Below, in pieces: positions 8,397 through 17,782 of a DNA stretch of 64,000 bases. The position numbers and the translations under genes were made by a program. The notes under the pieces were generated by a model that was given only the letters and a program-made list of their open reading frames with translations, was not told where the DNA came from and did not search any database. Positions within the stretch are counted from its first letter, which is position 1, and the number at the start of each line of letters is the position of its first letter. The stretch lies in assembly GCF_000381905.1 (NCBI RefSeq), contig NZ_KB907258.1, forward strand, positions 1 through 64,000, in the 5' to 3' direction. Source of the DNA: Paenibacillus fonticola DSM 21315 (lineage in GTDB: Bacteria > Bacillota > Bacilli > Paenibacillales > Paenibacillaceae).

Positions 8397-10502
8397 TTAA
8401 GATGATGGTTTGTTCGTCTCAGCAGTCAATACCGCTTTGCGGGAAAGATTTACGCGGCCTTGCTGGTCGATTTCCGTAACCTTAACGGTTACCGTATCGC
8501 CGATTGCAACGACATCTTCCACTTTAGCCACACGCTCTGTAGAGAGCTGAGAAATATGAACAAGACCGTCCTTGCCCGGTAAAATTTCTACAAACGCACC
8601 GAATTTCTCAATCCGTTTTACCGTGCCTACATAGATCTCTCCGACGACAACTTCCTTCACAATGCCTTCGATGATCGAACGCGCCTTATTATTCATCTCC
8701 TCATTCGTAGAAGCGATGAACACGCGGCCATCCTGCTCAATATCGATTTTTACGCCGGTCTCTTCAATAATTTTATTGATGATTTTACCGCCGGCACCGA
8801 TCACATCGCGAATTTTGTCTGGGTTGATATTTATGATGAGAATTTTAGGCGCATATGGAGACAAACTTTCCTTTGGCTTCTGGATGCGATCCACCATCTT
8901 GGAAAGAATGTGCAGTCGTCCTTCTCTTGCCTGGGCGAGCGCATCGGATAAAATTTGACGATCGATTCCATCAATTTTTATATCCATTTGAATGGCGGTC
9001 ACCCCATCCGGTGTTCCAGCCACCTTAAAGTCCATATCCCCCAAGTGATCTTCCATGCCTTGAATATCACTCAAGATCGATACTTGATCTCCATCCTTTA
9101 TTAGTCCCATCGCCACTCCAGCAACCGGCGCTTTGATCGGCACACCTGCATCCATCATAGCTAGCGTGCTTGCACAAATACTCGCTTGGGAGGTTGAACC
9201 ATTCGATTCCAACACCTCGGAAACGAGACGAATCGTGTAAGGAAATTCACTCTCAGGCGGAATAACCTTGGACAAGGCTCTTTCACCGAGCGCTCCGTGT
9301 CCAACTTCGCGGCGTCCCGGCGCGCGCAATGGACGAGCTTCCCCGACGCTGAATGGCGGGAAGTTGTAATGATGCATGAAGCGCTTGGATTCTTCAAGAT
9401 CGATGCCATCGAGAATTTGCACATCCCCAAGAGCCCCAAGCGTACATACGCTAAGCGCTTGCGTTTGGCCGCGTGTAAATAGACCCGAGCCGTGCGTGCG
9501 GGGCAGCAAGTTAATGTCGCATTCGATCGGACGAATTTCCTCCAGCTTGCGGCCATCCGGACGTACTTTGTCATGGGTAATCAGACGGCGTACTTCTTCT
9601 TTAACGATATCATGCAGCACTTCCATAACATCTTTTAATAGCTCTGGAGATTCAATATACTTCTCTTCAAAATGAGCCACTGTCTCATCATTGATTGCAT
9701 CAATCGCATCTTGACGAGCATGCTTCTCAGCAATTCTTACCGCCTTGACAAGCCGGTCAGCTGCGAAATCACGCACCTCGCGATTGACTTCCGCATCTAC
9801 CGCATGCAGCTTCACTTCCATCTTCTCTTTGCCGGCAACCTTTACGAGCTCTTCGATGACAGCAACGATGTTCTTAATTTCCTCATGACCGAACATAATC
9901 GCTTCCAGCATGACCTCTTCGGATACTTCGTTCGCTTCGGCCTCTACCATCATAATCGCATCTTTCGTACCGGCGACGACGACATAAATGTCGCTGGCTT
10001 CCTGCTGGGCAACATCCGGATTAATGATGAACTGCCCATCGACGCGGCCGACAGCCACCCCGCCAATCGGTCCGTTAAAAGGCACGTCAGATATGCTGAG
10101 CGCTGCGGATGTTCCGATCATCGCGGCGATTTCCGGTTCACAATCCTGATCCACACTCATTACGAGATTGACGATTTGGACATCGTTACGGAACCCTTCC
10201 GGAAACAACGGACGAATCGGACGGTCCGTCAGGCGGCTGGCAAGGATGGCCTTCTCACTCGGCCGGCCCTCCCGTTTAATGAAGCCGCCTGGGATTTTAC
10301 CCACAGCGTACAATTTCTCTTCATAATTTACGGTAAGCGGAAAGAAATCCAAATCCTTCGGCTCAGACGAGGCGGTAACTGTACACAAAACGGCAGTATC
10401 CCCGTAGCGTACCATAACGGCTGCGTTCGCCTGCTTGGCCAGGCGGCCTGTTTCCAGTATAAGAGGTCTTCCCCCCAACTGCATTTTCACATGATTCTCC
10501 AT
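8397..10502 (-). CDS. pnpA: Polyribonucleotide nucleotidyltransferase (PNPase)
   Basis: Phosphorolytic 3'-to-5' exoribonuclease of mRNA turnover. Two RNase PH domains flank an alpha-helical linker. The KH domain ([19 protein letters not shown], about 560-580) and S1 domain ([19 protein letters not shown], about 625-645) close the protein. The start is ATG at 10502, giving 701 residues: AAGGAGGG is 5 bases upstream and [14 protein letters not shown] matches family N-termini. The frame is open to 10586 but the extra residues are not conserved in type. A 9-codon ORF with its own ribosome site ends just before the pnpA ribosome site. Confidence 0.96.
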   Translation of the reverse strand: MENHVKMQLGGRPLILETGRLAKQANAAVMVRYGDTAVLCTVTASSEPKDLDFFPLTVNYEEKLYAVGKIPGGFIKREGRPSEKAILASRLTDRPIRPLFPEGFRNDVQIVNLVMSVDQDCEPEIAAMIGTSAALSISDVPFNGPIGGVAVGRVDGQFIINPDVAQQEASDIYVVVAGTKDAIMMVEAEANEVSEEVMLEAIMFGHEEIKNIVAVIEELVKVAGKEKMEVKLHAVDAEVNREVRDFAADRLVKAVRIAEKHARQDAIDAINDETVAHFEEKYIESPELLKDVMEVLHDIVKEEVRRLITHDKVRPDGRKLEEIRPIECDINLLPRTHGSGLFTRGQTQALSVCTLGALGDVQILDGIDLEESKRFMHHYNFPPFSVGEARPLRAPGRREVGHGALGERALSKVIPPESEFPYTIRLVSEVLESNGSTSQASICASTLAMMDAGVPIKAPVAGVAMGLIKDGDQVSILSDIQGMEDHLGDMDFKVAGTPDGVTAIQMDIKIDGIDRQILSDALAQAREGRLHILSKMVDRIQKPKESLSPYAPKILIININPDKIRDVIGAGGKIINKIIEETGVKIDIEQDGRVFIASTNEEMNNKARSIIEGIVKEVVVGEIYVGTVKRIEKFGAFVEILPGKDGLVHISQLSTERVAKVEDVVAIGDTVTVKVTEIDQQGRVNLSRKAVLTAETNKPSS

Positions 10503-10516
10503 GAAATCCCTCCTTA

Positions 10517-10546
10517 TCACAAATAGAAATTCGGTATAAAGATCAT
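10517..10546 (-). CDS. Putative leader peptide (9 codons) upstream of pnpA
   Basis: ATG at 10546 reads MIFIPNFYL then TGA. It has an excellent site, AAAAGGAGG five bases upstream, as strong as that of pnpA itself. The TGA is one base from the pnpA AAGGAGGG, so terminating ribosomes would be placed at the pnpA start. It is inferred from sequence only; the peptide has no known relative that I recognise. Confidence 0.45.
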   Translation of the reverse strand: MIFIPNFYL

Positions 10547-10647
10547 TATTTCCTCCTTTTGCCCGATTCATAAAAGGATGGCGCAAAATGTTGGAGCAAA
10601 GCGCCTTAATGAACGGAAAAAAGGAAGTTTGTCCCTATGCACAACAA

Positions 10648-10668
10648 AAGCTCCTGCAGGAGCCTTGA
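10648..10668 (-). terminator. Short terminator-like hairpin in the rpsO-pnpA interval
   Basis: Minus-strand GGCTCC TGCA GGAGC runs into TTTTGTTG. The rpsO-pnpA gap (10503-10806) holds this, a larger rpsO terminator, the leader-peptide ORF and no other gene. Confidence 0.6.
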
Positions 10669-10723
10669 ATATCGCGTAATAGAGCAGTATACGGCAGGGC
10701 AAAGCGCATACATTCCATAACTG

Positions 10724-10798
10724 TTAAAAAGCAACCCAGATGCACGCCGTTCGCTTAATTAGCGCATCCGGCGGGCAACCAGGCTGCTTCAGTTAATC
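10724..10798 (-). terminator. Terminator after rpsO
   Basis: Minus-strand AAGCAGCCTGGTTGC pairs imperfectly with GCATCTGGGTTGCTTT, followed by TTTAAC. The long loop contains a smaller GCGCTAATTAAGCG hairpin. Probably partial, since pnpA follows on the same strand. Confidence 0.6.
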
Positions 10799-10806
10799 AC
10801 GAAAAA

Positions 10807-11076
10807 TTAACGACGCAATCCGAGCTTCTCGATCAAAGCGGAGTAACGTTTTACGTCTTTGTTCTTCAGGTATGCCAACAGCTTACGGCGTTGGCCAACC
10901 ATTTTCAGAAGACCGCGACGGGAATGATGATCCTTCTTGTGCGAGCGCAAGTGCTGGGTCAAATTCACAATGTTCTCCGTAAGGATAGCAATTTGCACCT
11001 CTGGTGATCCGGTATCGGATTCATGAGTTTTGTGCTCTTCGATCAATTGTTGTTTACGTTCTTGAGTCAATGCCAT
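10807..11076 (-). CDS. rpsO: 30S ribosomal protein S15
   Basis: 89 residues starting [16 protein letters not shown], containing the conserved [13 protein letters not shown] segment and the [19 protein letters not shown]-binding region. The start is the ATG at 11076, eight bases after AAAGGAGG; the GTG three codons earlier overlaps that site. S15 binds the central domain of 16S rRNA and in many bacteria its own mRNA leader. A structured leader and a good promoter precede it. Confidence 0.97.
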   Translation of the reverse strand: MALTQERKQQLIEEHKTHESDTGSPEVQIAILTENIVNLTQHLRSHKKDHHSRRGLLKMVGQRRKLLAYLKNKDVKRYSALIEKLGLRR

Positions 11077-11099
11077 CCTGTTCACCTCCTTTATCTAAA

Positions 11100-11150
11100 T
11101 CGCCATTAGCCTCGTCGCCGGGCGGTGAGGTCCGGTTAACCAAGCTAAGG
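11100..11150 (-). promoter_or_regulatory. Structured rpsO leader, candidate S15 autoregulatory site
   Basis: On the minus strand TTAGC (11148-11144) pairs with GCTAA (11110-11106), enclosing a GGTTAACC hairpin and a CCTC/GAGG stem (11130-11127 with 11113-11110). This three-way junction ends about 15 bases before the rpsO ribosome site. S15 is known to recognise three-way junctions, and several S15 leaders use them. Confidence 0.5.
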
Positions 11151-11200
11151 TTGCAGCTGTTCTGGAAAAATGCCAGCATTCACCATGAACAACGTAGATC

Positions 11201-11230
11201 AGTATACCATAATTGCAGGACAAATGTAAA
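11201..11230 (-). promoter_or_regulatory. Sigma-A promoter of rpsO
   Basis: TTTACA (11230-11225), 18 bp, TATACT (11206-11201) on the minus strand, with TGG directly before the -10 (extended -10). This predicts a leader of roughly 115 nt that contains the three-way junction. Confidence 0.7.
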
Positions 11231-11269
11231 TGATAATACGTCAAACTTGCAGCATTGCAGCTGATCGTC

Positions 11270-12217
11270 CTATTCAGCAGCAAGCAGCAGGCGTTTAGCC
11301 GTCTCCGCATCCCGGCCAATTTGCGCCACGAGCTCGTCAATGGAAGCAAACTTGCGTTCCTCCCGAATATAATCTACTAGCTCAACCGACAACGTTTTGC
11401 CGTATAAGTCCCCGCTAAAATCAAACAGATGAATTTCCAGCGACGGGGCTGCCTTGTCGGTATGGAAGGTTGGCTTAACTCCGACATTCATTACCCCATG
11501 CAGCCATTTGTCTTCAAACTTGACTTTAACGGCGTAGACGCCCTTGGCAGGTAGCACAAAATGCTCATCAGGACTTAGGTTCGCCGTTGGAAAACCAATC
11601 TTCCTGCCGCGCTTCTCCCCATGCATCACCGTGCCGCTCAGCGCATATCTCCGTCCAAGCCAGCGTGCAGCCAGCCGAACATTCCCTTCCGTCAGCGCTT
11701 TGCGTATGCCAGAGCTGCTGACCTTCTCCCCATCGATCAAAAACGGAGAGACCGTGCTGACTTCCAGCGAATTGTTACTTAGCTCACGGAGCATGCCTGC
11801 ATGTCCTTCTCCCCGGTAGCCATAGCGGAAATCAAACCCAACAACGGCCGTATGAACCTGAAGCGGGACAAGTACTCCGCTAACAAAATTATGAGGGCTC
11901 ACTTGGGAGAATGCATCATTAAACCCTATAATGTATGTGTAATCGACGCCCAAACTTTTAAGAAGCCGTTCTTTCTCGCGTGGGGGCGTTAAATATCCGT
12001 CGTAATCGCCTTTCTTCATCACTTCTTTAGGATGGGGATGAAAGGTCATGACCGCGGCCGGTAATTTCGCTGAGGCTGCAAGCCGCACAGCAGATTCGAT
12101 GACACTGACATGTCCCAAATGCAGGCCATCAAATTGGCCGATCGCGAGAACCTGCGGTTTAGCACTGCAATCTATAATCTCTTTTGTAAGAGGATAATTA
12201 ATATTTATCGTTTCCAA
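11270..12217 (-). CDS. ribF: Bifunctional riboflavin kinase / FAD synthetase
   Basis: Makes FMN and then FAD from riboflavin. The N-terminal adenylyltransferase domain has the HxGH-type motif FDGLHLGH at about 30-37. The C-terminal riboflavin kinase domain has GRKIGFPTANL near residue 205. Length is about 315, normal for RibCF. The frame opens at a GTG (12223), but AGGTG is 8 bases before the TTG at 12217, which I prefer; the difference is two residues. It lies between truB and rpsO as in Bacillus (ribC). Confidence 0.93.
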   Translation of the reverse strand: METININYPLTKEIIDCSAKPQVLAIGQFDGLHLGHVSVIESAVRLAASAKLPAAVMTFHPHPKEVMKKGDYDGYLTPPREKERLLKSLGVDYTYIIGFNDAFSQVSPHNFVSGVLVPLQVHTAVVGFDFRYGYRGEGHAGMLRELSNNSLEVSTVSPFLIDGEKVSSSGIRKALTEGNVRLAARWLGRRYALSGTVMHGEKRGRKIGFPTANLSPDEHFVLPAKGVYAVKVKFEDKWLHGVMNVGVKPTFHTDKAAPSLEIHLFDFSGDLYGKTLSVELVDYIREERKFASIDELVAQIGRDAETAKRLLLAAE

Positions 12218-12258
12218 TATCACTTCACCTGCAATTTCAGTCGGATTAGCACGCTATA

Positions 12259-13179
12259 TCACTCTGGCAGAAACACTTTTACCGGGATGATCGACCTCGT
12301 CGTTTCCTCGCTGCGAAAAATGCCTAGAAATTTCTCTGAACTATAAAGCCGGATATTCTCCCCCCATGTTACCGGCGGCTCAACTAGCCCTGAGGAGATT
12401 TTCTGCCCCTGTAATGCCTGTTTTACATGACTCTCGGGAATGCGATGGGCAGGCATGTGGCTTACAGCCTGATCTACGGGGATCAGATGCGCCTCCAGTG
12501 TGCCCTGTTCCGCGTGGGCGGCTATTTCCTCCAGCGTCAGGCACTGAGCTTCATGAATGCCAGCGGAAAACGTTCGCTTCAGCTCGGCCATCGCGGCCGG
12601 TACGCCCAACGCACGCCCGATATCAACACAAAGTGTCCGGATGTATGTTCCTTTAGAGCACAACACCCGAAAAGAAACGGAAGGATGCTCCCCTTCAGGC
12701 TGATAGGACAGCAGCTCCAGTTCCTCAATCGTCACTTCTCTCGCTTTGCGCTCGACGACTTTTCCCTCCCTGGCTAACTCGTATAGCCGTTTCCCATCCT
12801 GCTTCAAGGCCGAGTACATCGGCGGAACCTGGGAGATCGTACCTATAAATTGCTCGAGAACGGCTCGTACCTCTTGTTCACTGACGCACAATCCAGCCTT
12901 TCGTTCAATGACGGTGCCCGACATGTCCTCTGTATCGGTAGCAATGCCCAGCAGCAGTGTCGCCTCGTATTGTTTAGGAAGCTCCTGCAAGTATTCGACC
13001 ATTCTGGTCGCCCTTCCCAGACAAAGAGGAAGCACGCCCGTTACTGCCGGATCCAGCGTTCCCGTATGTCCGATCCGCTTCATTTTTAATATACCCCGAG
13101 TTTTGGCCACGACATCATGCGAGGTAAAGCCTGCAGGTTTATTTACGGCAAGTATCCCTTCATATGACGTCAGTTTCAT
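12259..13179 (-). CDS. truB: tRNA pseudouridine-55 synthase TruB
   Basis: Isomerises U55 of the tRNA T loop. KPAGFTSHDVV opens the catalytic domain, and GHTGTLDPAVTGVLP carries the nucleophile Asp43. The C-terminal region (about 240-306) is a PUA-like domain. 306 residues is typical. The ATG overlaps the nrnA stop by ATGA, indicating translational coupling. Confidence 0.95.
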   Translation of the reverse strand: MKLTSYEGILAVNKPAGFTSHDVVAKTRGILKMKRIGHTGTLDPAVTGVLPLCLGRATRMVEYLQELPKQYEATLLLGIATDTEDMSGTVIERKAGLCVSEQEVRAVLEQFIGTISQVPPMYSALKQDGKRLYELAREGKVVERKAREVTIEELELLSYQPEGEHPSVSFRVLCSKGTYIRTLCVDIGRALGVPAAMAELKRTFSAGIHEAQCLTLEEIAAHAEQGTLEAHLIPVDQAVSHMPAHRIPESHVKQALQGQKISSGLVEPPVTWGENIRLYSSEKFLGIFRSEETTRSIIPVKVFLPE

Positions 13180-14153
13180 AGCCGTGACTTCACCCGCTCT
13201 ATAATTTGCACAACAACATGCTCCACATTGCCTTGCATGCGAACACCTGCAGCGAGAACATGGCCCCCGCCGCCAAAGCTTTGAGCGACAGCAGCAACAT
13301 CCACAGTTCCGGCAGACCTCATGCTTACCTTCACTGTTTCCTCATCAATCACTTTAAACAGCAAACCAACCTCAACACCTTGAATGTTGCGCGGGTAGTT
13401 CACAATTCCCTCCAAATCTTCATGAATCGCCCCGGATTTCCTCATGTCTTCGTCATTGATGATTACCCAGCTTATTTTGCCGTCATCCGTCATTTGCAAG
13501 CCGTTGAGCGCTCTCGTTAACAGCCTGAGTTGAGGCAGTGTCATTTGCTCGAGCAGCAGCTGCGACAGTTCAGGTCCGTTCACTCCGTATTCAAGCAGTT
13601 CAGAAGCAACCGCCATTACTTTCGGGGACGTGCTTGCATAGCGAAAGCCGCCAGTATCCGTTAATAATCCAGTATATATAGCCGTAGCTGTATCTTTAGA
13701 CAAGGTGAAGCCTAGCCATTTTGCCAGATCATATAAAATCTCCACCGTAGCTGCTGCAGTAGGAACAATTAGATTTTCATTCCCAAATCCGTCGTTGGTC
13801 GGATGGTGATCGATATTCAAAATACGGGCATCTGCCGCAAAATAGTCGCTCGATTTTCCAATTCTGCGGAAATCAGCGCAATCAACACTTATAACATATT
13901 TGTAGGATTTGTCCAGAGTTGTTACTGACAGATCCATAATGCGATCCGAGTGCAACAAGTACGACATACGCTGAGGAATCGGCCCTTCATTGACCATAAC
14001 GTAATTTTTACCCAGACATGAGAGAAGCCAGCCCACCACTAGGGTAGAACTGACTGCGTCTCCGTCCGGCTGTACATGCGACACTACCAGGAAATCATCA
14101 TGATCCTTCAGAAATTGCTCTGCCTGTCGGAATTCCTGTTCATTGGTCTGCAT
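13176..14153 (-). CDS. nrnA: NrnA-type DHH phosphoesterase (nanoRNase / pAp phosphatase)
   Basis: Degrades 2-5 nt RNAs and dephosphorylates pAp in the cytoplasm. The DHH motifs appear as HVQPDGDAVSS near the N-terminus and NIDHHPTND at about 120. The DHHA1 domain ends with the glycine motif SFGGGGHVLAAG. The start is ATG at 14153, giving 325 residues: AAAGGAG is 5-6 bases upstream. An ATG seven codons earlier overlaps the rbfA stop but has no good site. Neighbours rbfA and truB are as in Bacillus (ytqI relatives sit elsewhere there). Confidence 0.88.
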   Translation of the reverse strand: MQTNEQEFRQAEQFLKDHDDFLVVSHVQPDGDAVSSTLVVGWLLSCLGKNYVMVNEGPIPQRMSYLLHSDRIMDLSVTTLDKSYKYVISVDCADFRRIGKSSDYFAADARILNIDHHPTNDGFGNENLIVPTAAATVEILYDLAKWLGFTLSKDTATAIYTGLLTDTGGFRYASTSPKVMAVASELLEYGVNGPELSQLLLEQMTLPQLRLLTRALNGLQMTDDGKISWVIINDEDMRKSGAIHEDLEGIVNYPRNIQGVEVGLLFKVIDEETVKVSMRSAGTVDVAAVAQSFGGGGHVLAAGVRMQGNVEHVVVQIIERVKSRL

Positions 14154-14170
14154 TGCCGTCTCCTTTAAAT

Positions 14171-14524
14171 TCATTTTTCCTCATCTTGCGTAATTTCACC
14201 CAGCAGCTTCTCAATGCGGCTGCCGTATTCAATCGACTCATCGACTTTAAAAATCAGCTCCGGTGTGTGACGCAGACGCATCCGTTTTCCCAGCTCCGTC
14301 CGCAAATATCCGAGCGCTTTATCCAGCCCCTTCAACGATTCCGCTTTTTTCTCCTCGTCGCCGAATATGCTGATATATACTTTCGCCTGGGATAAATCAC
14401 TTGTAACATCGACGCCGGTCACTGTGACAAATCCGACCCTGGGATCCTTAACTTCGTTCTGAATCAGCACGCTGAGTTCCTTCTTAATTTGTTCGCCAAC
14501 ACGGCCGGTACGATTTTTAGCCAT
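14171..14524 (-). CDS. rbfA: Ribosome-binding factor A
   Basis: 30S maturation factor, 117 residues, KH-like fold. Begins [18 protein letters not shown] and contains the typical [19 protein letters not shown] and [12 protein letters not shown] segments. It follows infB by only 16 bp; the ylxP (DUF503) gene found between the two in Bacillus is absent here. Confidence 0.95.
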   Translation of the reverse strand: MAKNRTGRVGEQIKKELSVLIQNEVKDPRVGFVTVTGVDVTSDLSQAKVYISIFGDEEKKAESLKGLDKALGYLRTELGKRMRLRHTPELIFKVDESIEYGSRIEKLLGEITQDEEK

Positions 14525-14540
14525 AGTTTGTCACCTCACC

Positions 14541-17126
14541 TTACTTCCGCTCGACGGCCTCCATAATAAACGCTTCTATAATGTCGCCCTCTTTAATGTC
14601 GTTGTAGTTATCGAGTGTAATACCACACTCATAACCTTGGGACACTTCCTTCGCATCGTCCTTGTAACGCTTGAGTGAATCAATCTTGCCCTCATATACA
14701 ACGATACCGTCACGGATTAGACGGGTTTCAGCATTGCGGGTAATTTTACCGGAGGTTACCATGCAACCGGCAATCGTCCCCACTCTGCTGAGTTTGAACG
14801 TATCACGGACTTCGGCATGACCGATGACGCTCTCTTTGTATTCAGGATCGAGCATCCCTTTCATCGCCTGCTCAATTTCTTCGATCGCTTTATAAATGAC
14901 GCGATGCAGACGAATATCTACTTTCTCCTGCTCCGCAGTTGCTTTCGTCTGGCTGTCCGGGCGAACGTTAAAGCCGATCACGATAGCATTGGATGCAGCC
15001 GCCAAAATAATATCGGATTCTGTAATCGCTCCAGCACCGCTGTGAATGATTTTCACCCGTACGCCTTCTACTTCGATTTTCTCCAACGAGCCTTTAAGCG
15101 CCTCAACCGAACCTTGTACGTCCGCTTTAATAATGACGTTGAGATCTTTGATCTCGCCTTCCTTGATATGGCGGAACAAATCATCCAGCGTGACGCGAGT
15201 ATTGCCGCCAAGCTCGGATTGACGCTGCGTAATAGCGCGTCTATCGGCAATAGAGCGGGCTTTGCGCTCATCCTCGAACACCATAAACGGATCGCCGGCA
15301 TGCGGAACCTCGGTCAACCCCGTAATTTCCACCGGTGTAGAAGGCCCTGCTTCTTTGAGGCGGCGTCCTTTATCATTTACCATAGCCCGAATACGGCCAA
15401 AGCAGTTTCCGGCAACAAAAGCGTCGCCAACCTTCAGCGTACCATGCTGAACGAGTACGCGGGCTACAGGGCCGCGGCTCTTATCCAGCTCGGCTTCTAT
15501 GACGGCTCCGCGAGCGCGTTTGTCCGGATTCGCTTTGTACTCGTTCACTTCAGCTACGAGCAGAATCATTTCCAGCAAATCTTCCAGTCCCATTCTTTGC
15601 TTGGCCGACACATTGACGAAAATCGTTTCTCCGCCCCACTCCTCCGGAACGAGCCCGTATTCCGTCAGCTCCTGCTTCACTTTGTCCGGATTCGCTGTCG
15701 GCTTGTCAATTTTGTTGACCGCTACAATGATTGGAAGTCCTGCGGCTTTGGCATGGTTAACCGCTTCTACCGTTTGCGGCATCACGCCGTCATCCGCTGC
15801 TACAACAATAATCGTTATGTCCGTCAGCTGGGCACCGCGAGCACGCATCGCCGTAAAAGCTTCGTGTCCAGGCGTATCCAGGAACGTGATTTTTTTGTTG
15901 TTGATTTCCACCTGATAAGCACCGATATGCTGGGTAATCCCTCCGGCTTCGCCGCTGCTGACGTTCGCTGAGCGTATGGCATCAAGCAAGGTCGTCTTCC
16001 CGTGGTCAACGTGTCCCATAATCGTAACGACCGGTGGGCGTTCCATCAAATCCGCTTCTTCATCATGCTCTTCTAATGTTTCAAAACGATCTTCCTCAAC
16101 CGGAATTTTCACCTCAACCTCTACTCCGAATTCACCGGCAAGGAGCAGAATCGTATCGATGTCGAGCTCCTGATTGATCGTCGCCATAACGCCGAGGGCA
16201 ATCAGTTTCTTAATGACTTCGGAAGCATCTTTATGAAGCAGCTTAGCAGATTCGCCTACGGTCATATTGCCCCGAACGATAATTTTCTTCGGCGTGTTAT
16301 CGATTTTCTCCCGTGGCGGCTGCTGCTGGCCTCCTCTGCCTCCACGGCCGCCTTTCCCGCCGCGGTTGTTCTTGAAATTACCTTGTCTGTTGTCATCAAA
16401 ACGCCGCTGACCAGGCTTGTTGTTGCCACCTTTACGCTGCCCTGCTCCGCTTTGCCCTCCCCGGTTGCCGGAGGAGTAATTGTCATTGCTCGCGGCCTGC
16501 TGCGGCGCGCCTTGGCTGCGGCCTGCTCCGCCTGAAGCATTGCTGGAACCTTGTCCCGGGCGAGCTGAACGCTGTCCGCTGGACTGGCTCCCCCGGTTCG
16601 ATTGATTGTGATTCCGATTCGCAGAAGCACCTGATGCTTGCTGAGTTCGGTTTTCCTGTTTATTGTCGCTGGCGCGATGTTTTCTTTCTTGAGTGGCTTG
16701 TGCTCCTCCACTCGCGGAGAATGAGTTATGCGTTTTATTATTCATACTTACCTGCTTTTCTTGTTGATTTTTGTTATTGCTGGATGAGCTGCTGCCTGCA
16801 CTGGAAGGCTTTTGATTTTCACGCTGGCCGGCGTTTGACCCGGCCCCAGTTTTCGGCGTTTGGCTTCCTCCTGCGGAAGCTGGTGCCGACGATTTAGCTG
16901 AAGACTCAGTACGTCCCGAGCCTTCCCGCTTGGCAGCAGCATTGCTCTTAATATCCTTGAAAAATTGCTCGACGCGCGATACAGCATCGTTCTCCATCAC
17001 GCTCATATGATTGTTAACCGGGATATTAAGCCGCTTCAAAATGGTGATAATTTCCTTACTGCTCATATTAAGGGATTTTGCATATTCATAAACCCTAAGC
17101 TTTTCTTTGTTTTCTTGTTTACTCAA
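14541..17126 (-). CDS. infB: Translation initiation factor IF-2
   Basis: GTPase that places initiator tRNA on the 30S subunit. 861 residues. The N-terminal IF2_N-like segment (about 1-60) is followed by a long disordered stretch rich in Gly, Gln, Asn, Ser and Arg (about 60-275), a second IF2_N domain, then the G domain with [12 protein letters not shown] and NKIDKP. The C-terminal domains II-IV follow. The start is TTG at 17126 with GGAGG 9 bases before it, overlapping the ylxQ end. The low-complexity linker makes it longer than Bacillus IF-2. Confidence 0.96.
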   Translation of the reverse strand: MSKQENKEKLRVYEYAKSLNMSSKEIITILKRLNIPVNNHMSVMENDAVSRVEQFFKDIKSNAAAKREGSGRTESSAKSSAPASAGGSQTPKTGAGSNAGQRENQKPSSAGSSSSSNNKNQQEKQVSMNNKTHNSFSASGGAQATQERKHRASDNKQENRTQQASGASANRNHNQSNRGSQSSGQRSARPGQGSSNASGGAGRSQGAPQQAASNDNYSSGNRGGQSGAGQRKGGNNKPGQRRFDDNRQGNFKNNRGGKGGRGGRGGQQQPPREKIDNTPKKIIVRGNMTVGESAKLLHKDASEVIKKLIALGVMATINQELDIDTILLLAGEFGVEVEVKIPVEEDRFETLEEHDEEADLMERPPVVTIMGHVDHGKTTLLDAIRSANVSSGEAGGITQHIGAYQVEINNKKITFLDTPGHEAFTAMRARGAQLTDITIIVVAADDGVMPQTVEAVNHAKAAGLPIIVAVNKIDKPTANPDKVKQELTEYGLVPEEWGGETIFVNVSAKQRMGLEDLLEMILLVAEVNEYKANPDKRARGAVIEAELDKSRGPVARVLVQHGTLKVGDAFVAGNCFGRIRAMVNDKGRRLKEAGPSTPVEITGLTEVPHAGDPFMVFEDERKARSIADRRAITQRQSELGGNTRVTLDDLFRHIKEGEIKDLNVIIKADVQGSVEALKGSLEKIEVEGVRVKIIHSGAGAITESDIILAAASNAIVIGFNVRPDSQTKATAEQEKVDIRLHRVIYKAIEEIEQAMKGMLDPEYKESVIGHAEVRDTFKLSRVGTIAGCMVTSGKITRNAETRLIRDGIVVYEGKIDSLKRYKDDAKEVSQGYECGITLDNYNDIKEGDIIEAFIMEAVERK

Positions 17127-17442
17127 TATACTCCACCTCCGACGTTTTCACGATCGTTTTCCGGATCATTTCGGCAAACCCCTGATCCATCAGCGCTAGG
17201 ACGACTCGTTCCGGCTTTCCTACGCTGGAACCTAACTGTTCCCGATCAAAGCCGATGATCAGTGGGACTTTATAGGTTGCACATTTGTCACGAAATTTCT
17301 TGCGGGCATTGCCGGATGCATCCGCTGCAACTACTACGAGCTTAGCTTCACCAGAGCGAACAGCTTTAAGTACGCTCTCATCTCCGGTTACCACTTTACC
17401 CGCTCTCATTGCGAGACCAAGTCCTGACAATACTTTACTCAT
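17119..17442 (-). CDS. ylxQ: L7Ae-family ribosomal protein YlxQ
   Basis: Small K-turn-binding-fold protein of the nusA-infB operon, about 107 residues. It begins [21 protein letters not shown] and has the [18 protein letters not shown] segment typical of the L7Ae/YlxQ family. The start is placed at the ATG at 17442, which overlaps the ylxR stop; another ATG at 17448 is equally possible. The open frame to 17517 lies inside ylxR. The exact RNA target is not evident. Confidence 0.85.
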   Translation of the reverse strand: MSKVLSGLGLAMRAGKVVTGDESVLKAVRSGEAKLVVVAADASGNARKKFRDKCATYKVPLIIGFDREQLGSSVGKPERVVLALMDQGFAEMIRKTIVKTSEVEYIE

Positions 17443-17749
17443 CAGCATCGTCTTCCCGGTCCCGCTCAGCGATAAATTTATCTTCCACCGCAAGGAAATC
17501 TTGCGCCAATTGCTCATAAACCTCTTGACCGACAGGCGATTTCAGCGCCCTGTCCAGAGAGCGATTTTTGTGGGCTAGTCTGAAACAGGACGCTTGGCCG
17601 CACAAATAGGCGCCGCGGCCTGATTTTTTGCCTGTTAAATCAATCGAAACGACTCCCTCTGGAGACCGGACAATTCGAATTAGCGACTTCTTTGGCTTCA
17701 TTTCATTGCAGGCTACGCATTTGCGTAAAGGTATCTTTCTTGGTTTCAT
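17435..17749 (-). CDS. ylxR: YlxR (RNase P modulator RpmR family)
   Basis: 104 residues. The N-terminal half has the family signature PLRKCVACNEMKPKKSLIRIV, with CxxC at Cys12 and Cys15, and GRGAYLCGQASC follows at about 47-58. A charged C-terminal tail (about 75-104) extends past the usual ~90 residues. YlxR homologues bind the RNase P RNA. Co-operonic with nusA and ylxQ, as in Bacillus. Confidence 0.88.
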   Translation of the reverse strand: MKPRKIPLRKCVACNEMKPKKSLIRIVRSPEGVVSIDLTGKKSGRGAYLCGQASCFRLAHKNRSLDRALKSPVGQEVYEQLAQDFLAVEDKFIAERDREDDADE

Positions 17750-17782
17750 TCCTTTCCCCCCCGTCTTCTGATTACTTCATCA

